Assembly (NCBI RefSeq): GCF_030269925.1
Contig: NC_085135.1
Span: forward strand, 5,456,753 to 5,520,752
DNA from: Bombyx mori
Taxonomy: Eukaryota > Arthropoda > Insecta > Lepidoptera > Bombycidae
Length of the DNA stretch: 64,000 nucleotides
Reading direction: 5' to 3'
The translations under genes were made by a program, and so were the position numbers. Below the pieces are notes generated by a model, which had not been told where the DNA came from, searched no databases, and saw only the letters and a program-made list of their open reading frames with translations. Positions 61,639 to 64,000 of the stretch are shown here, piece by piece. Numbering within the stretch: position 1 is the first letter of the stretch; each line of letters opens with the position of its first letter.

Positions 61639-64000
61639 TTTTTTTTTTTTTTTTTATGATTGAAGGTTTACTGGTGGCCCGAAGGCCTTTCCAGTTTCAC
61701 CAGGACAGGTGGGCGAGCAAAGGCTCAGCCAAGAGGGGTGGGATTTGCTAACAACTGCCCGAGCGCCTCCGAAGGAGACCTAACAACTCAAGAGCAATTG
61801 TTTCGCGAATGAATCTACTACCGGATCGGAATCGCGACCCGCTGAGAAGATCCGGCGAGAAACTCAGCGGGCTGATGCATGGGTTAGGTTGCACGTCGAC
61901 CTCTTTGTCGAGTTCGACGAGTACGGTTACCGGGGTCCCTAAGCCTGCCCCTAGTATTAGAGCTGAAGGCATCTAATGCAAAGGTTATTGGATCTGATGG
62001 ATCCGTAAGGACGTGTCTAGGGCGTCGACGGTGACTGGCTCCTGCATGATCAGGATTCGGGGAGTAGTCAGCGGCGGCAACGATAAGGCGATTATCATGA
62101 CGCATAGCCTTATCGAAGTATCGTTCCGACGCTGACTTCATGTATTTCCGAATTGATTCGAGGCCCAGGTCGTCGTGTAGGTCAACGTTCCTCACGAACC
62201 ACGGAGCCCCGACAGCTAACCTGCAAAAGAGGGATTGTAGGGATTGGAGGGTGTCTATGTGTGTGCGGGCCGCGTGAGCGAACACCACACTCGCGTAAGT
62301 CATGACGGGCCTTATGCAAGTTTTGTAAAGTGTCACCTTGTTCCGAAGGGACATTTTACTCCGCTTACATATCATGGGGTAGAGTCTACCGAGAATAAAC
62401 GCGGCACGGTCACGGACTGATTTTATATGCGGGCGGAATGTCATCGATGCATCCAGGGTAACGCCCAGGTACTTGACCTTCCTGGCCCAGGGTATGGGTT
62501 GTCTAAAGAGAGTAATCGGGGGTGTGAGATTCCTCCTCCTAATCCGGGAGGAAATCCGTGTGGAGCTTCCCCTCTGAAATAGCACCGCAGTACTTTTCGC
62601 TGGGTTGATGTCTATGCGCCATTTTCGGAACCACTGTCCTAGGGCTAGGGCTACGCTCTGAAGCTTCTTCGCGATTAGGGACTTATTTCTACTAGAATAG
62701 TAAACAGTCGTGTCGTCGGCGAATAAAGCTAAATGGGTCGGCGGCGACCGGGGAATATCGTTGACGAATAAGCTAAATAGGAGGGGTGAGAGGACAGAGC
62801 CTTGCGGGACTCCAGCTGTGAGAGGTCGTGGGGAGGAGCGGGTTCCCTCGACTCGATATCGAAAAGAGCGGTTCGACAAGAAGTCCCGTATGATGAGCAC
62901 GAGACTATCCGGCACGCCCATGTTGAATAGTTTGAAAATCAAACCATTGTGCCAGACTTTGTCGAACGCTTTTGCGACGTCGAAGAAGAGAGCTCCCGTG
63001 TATAACGGTTTTGGTCGATTAAGCCCCACAAGAATGTGCTCCGTGAGGCGGTGCACCTGTTGAACGCATGAATGATTTGTACGGAATCCGAATTGTTCAT
63101 CGATGAGAATGCCCTTGGATGAGACGAAATCTCTGAGGCGCTTGTAGAGCAGACGCTCATACAGCTTGCCTAGAGACATGAGGAGGCTAATCGGGCGGTA
63201 GCTCGTCGGATGATTTTTTGGTTTACCGGGTTTATGTATGCCGATAACGTCCGCTTCTTTCCACACCGCGGGAAAGATACAGTTCGCCATAGCGGCATTG
63301 AAAATAGATGCCAACATCACGATGAGTTGGACGGGTAGAAGTTTAATAACGCGGTTAGATATACCGTCGGAACCGGGAGCCTTGCGAGGACGTAGGTCTT
63401 TGATCAAGTCTTTAACTTCCATCGGGGTGACGGGTGGTAACGCATCCGAGGGTGGCAAGGAGGCTCTGCGTTCTACCTCACTGTCTACTAATTCTACATG
63501 AACAGGGTCCACGGATTGAGTGCTGGGCGTGCACTGGGTTTGCAATGTATCGGCCAGCAGCTCTGCTTTTTCGTCATCATCAAAGGCCGCGAGTCGGCCT
63601 GAGGGGCCTACGAGGGGGGGCATAGTTACTACCGTATCCGATTTGAGAGTACGAGCTAAGCGGTAGTAAGACCTTTGGGAGGGCGCGAGTCCTTCTAAGA
63701 AATCAGACCATCTGGCATCTCGGACTTCGGCGATGCGAGACTTTACGTCGCGTTGTAGGGCACGCATTCGAATACGATTTTCCGCGGTAGGATACCTGTC
63801 GTAGGCGCGTATCGAGGCGTTCTTAGCTCTAAGGAGTTCCCTAATATCGTCGGACAATTTGAAGCGGTGAAGGAAGTCCTCCGCTACAACTTGTTTCGAT
63901 GACCTATCTAATGTCGAGGTGATGTGTGATGTTAAGATGTCTATGGCTTCAGCGGTATCCTGAGGAGACGGGGTAGAGTCCGGGTTGAACGGGAGCGATG
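61639..64000 (-). mobile_element. BMC1: BMC1-type Jockey LINE, copy 2 (continues past the right edge)
   Basis: Poly(A) as a T-run at 61639-61655, then the same 3' UTR as copy F (TTCGGGCCACCAGTAAAC read on the element strand) and ORF2. It differs from copy F at a scattering of single bases and lacks the frameshift of F. The target is L2. Confidence 0.9.
61884..64000 (-). CDS. BMC1 copy 2 ORF2, C-terminal part (open to the window edge)
   Basis: Over 700 codons of uninterrupted frame from the right edge (SLPFNPDSTPSPQDTAEAID) to the stop at 61884. RT blocks APGSDGISNRVI, YRPISLLMSLGKLYE, ALFFDVAKAFDKVWH, AGVPQGSVLSP and LALFADDTTVYYS, then KVKYLGVTLDASMTF and the end RGRRAT. The endonuclease would lie to the right. 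It is potentially active in the visible part. Confidence 0.9.
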   Translation of the reverse strand, partial: SLPFNPDSTPSPQDTAEAIDILTSHITSTLDRSSKQVVAEDFLHRFKLSDDIRELLRAKNASIRAYDRYPTAENRIRMRALQRDVKSRIAEVRDARWSDFLEGLAPSQRSYYRLARTLKSDTVVTMPPLVGPSGRLAAFDDDEKAELLADTLQTQCTPSTQSVDPVHVELVDSEVERRASLPPSDALPPVTPMEVKDLIKDLRPRKAPGSDGISNRVIKLLPVQLIVMLASIFNAAMANCIFPAVWKEADVIGIHKPGKPKNHPTSYRPISLLMSLGKLYERLLYKRLRDFVSSKGILIDEQFGFRTNHSCVQQVHRLTEHILVGLNRPKPLYTGALFFDVAKAFDKVWHNGLIFKLFNMGVPDSLVLIIRDFLSNRSFRYRVEGTRSSPRPLTAGVPQGSVLSPLLFSLFVNDIPRSPPTHLALFADDTTVYYSSRNKSLIAKKLQSVALALGQWFRKWRIDINPAKSTAVLFQRGSSTRISSRIRRRNLTPPITLFRQPIPWARKVKYLGVTLDASMTFRPHIKSVRDRAAFILGRLYPMICKRSKMSLRNKVTLYKTCIRPVMTYASVVFAHAARTHIDTLQSLQSLFCRLAVGAPWFVRNVDLHDDLGLESIRKYMKSASERYFDKAMRHDNRLIVAAADYSPNPDHAGASHRRRPRHVLTDPSDPITFALDAFSSNTRGRLRDPGNRTRRTRQRGRRAT

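Overview
The window is insect DNA, almost certainly silkworm (Bombyx mori or a very close relative). The evidence is the set of repeat families: two Bm1-type tRNA-derived SINEs, two copies of a BMC1-type Jockey LINE, and a near-complete R1Bm-type element. I found no ordinary host gene and no rRNA or tRNA gene. Essentially every base that can be assigned belongs to a transposable element or a derived repeat, inserted inside one another up to four levels deep. This is the texture of heterochromatin. The silkworm W chromosome is known to look like this, but assignment to W is inference.

Region 1 (1-32140): the outer host is a minus-strand LINE (called C). It is split by a Jockey/CR1-group LINE (A, 581-8257), which carries a CR1/Daphne-like LINE (B, 2157-6754), and by a Ty3/Gypsy element of the CsRn1/Kabuki type (D, 8617-29773). 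D has two 388-bp LTRs differing at about 3 sites, a 4-bp ATAG target duplication and a tRNA-Trp primer site. D is itself split by an R1-clade LINE (S, 9695-20893) and a BMC1 LINE (F, 21758-26908, 12-bp target duplication). S contains a full-length R1Bm-type element (11445-16543) outside rDNA, with a 15-bp target duplication, and an inverted internally deleted copy of S itself (S', 17048-18255).

Region 2 (32141-36057): a truncated Bm1 SINE, then a defective hAT transposon (32714-35855; 17-bp TIRs, 8-bp TSD) carrying a LINE (G).

Region 3 (36058-51490): a minus-strand Ty1/Copia element (K). It is cut at a TTAA by a defective piggyBac-like element (36549-37682) and opened by a 13-kb composite block (38012-51195). 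The block holds satellite units, a duplicated 376-bp promoter-like segment, a 27-bp minisatellite, and a very large inverted repeat. The inverted-repeat arms carry a 1.05-kb long-TIR element (T). The left arm holds a deletion-derivative Gypsy element (L1); the right arm holds an R1-clade LINE fragment (S'') and a Bm1 SINE.

Region 4 (51490-64000): a BEL/Pao element (Q) with a 1274-codon pol and a gag separated from it by one amber codon. After it comes a second copy of the T+L segment (58921-61638) and a second BMC1 copy running off the right edge.

Where host elements can be rejoined across insertions, reading frames often restore exactly (K across the piggyBac and across the 13-kb block; D across F; S ORF1 across R1), so the order of insertions can be read directly. 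Most gene-like ORFs are retroelement enzymes: apurinic-type endonuclease, reverse transcriptase, RNase H, integrase, protease and nucleocapsid-like gag. The part least explained by known families is the 38-51 kb composite palindrome.
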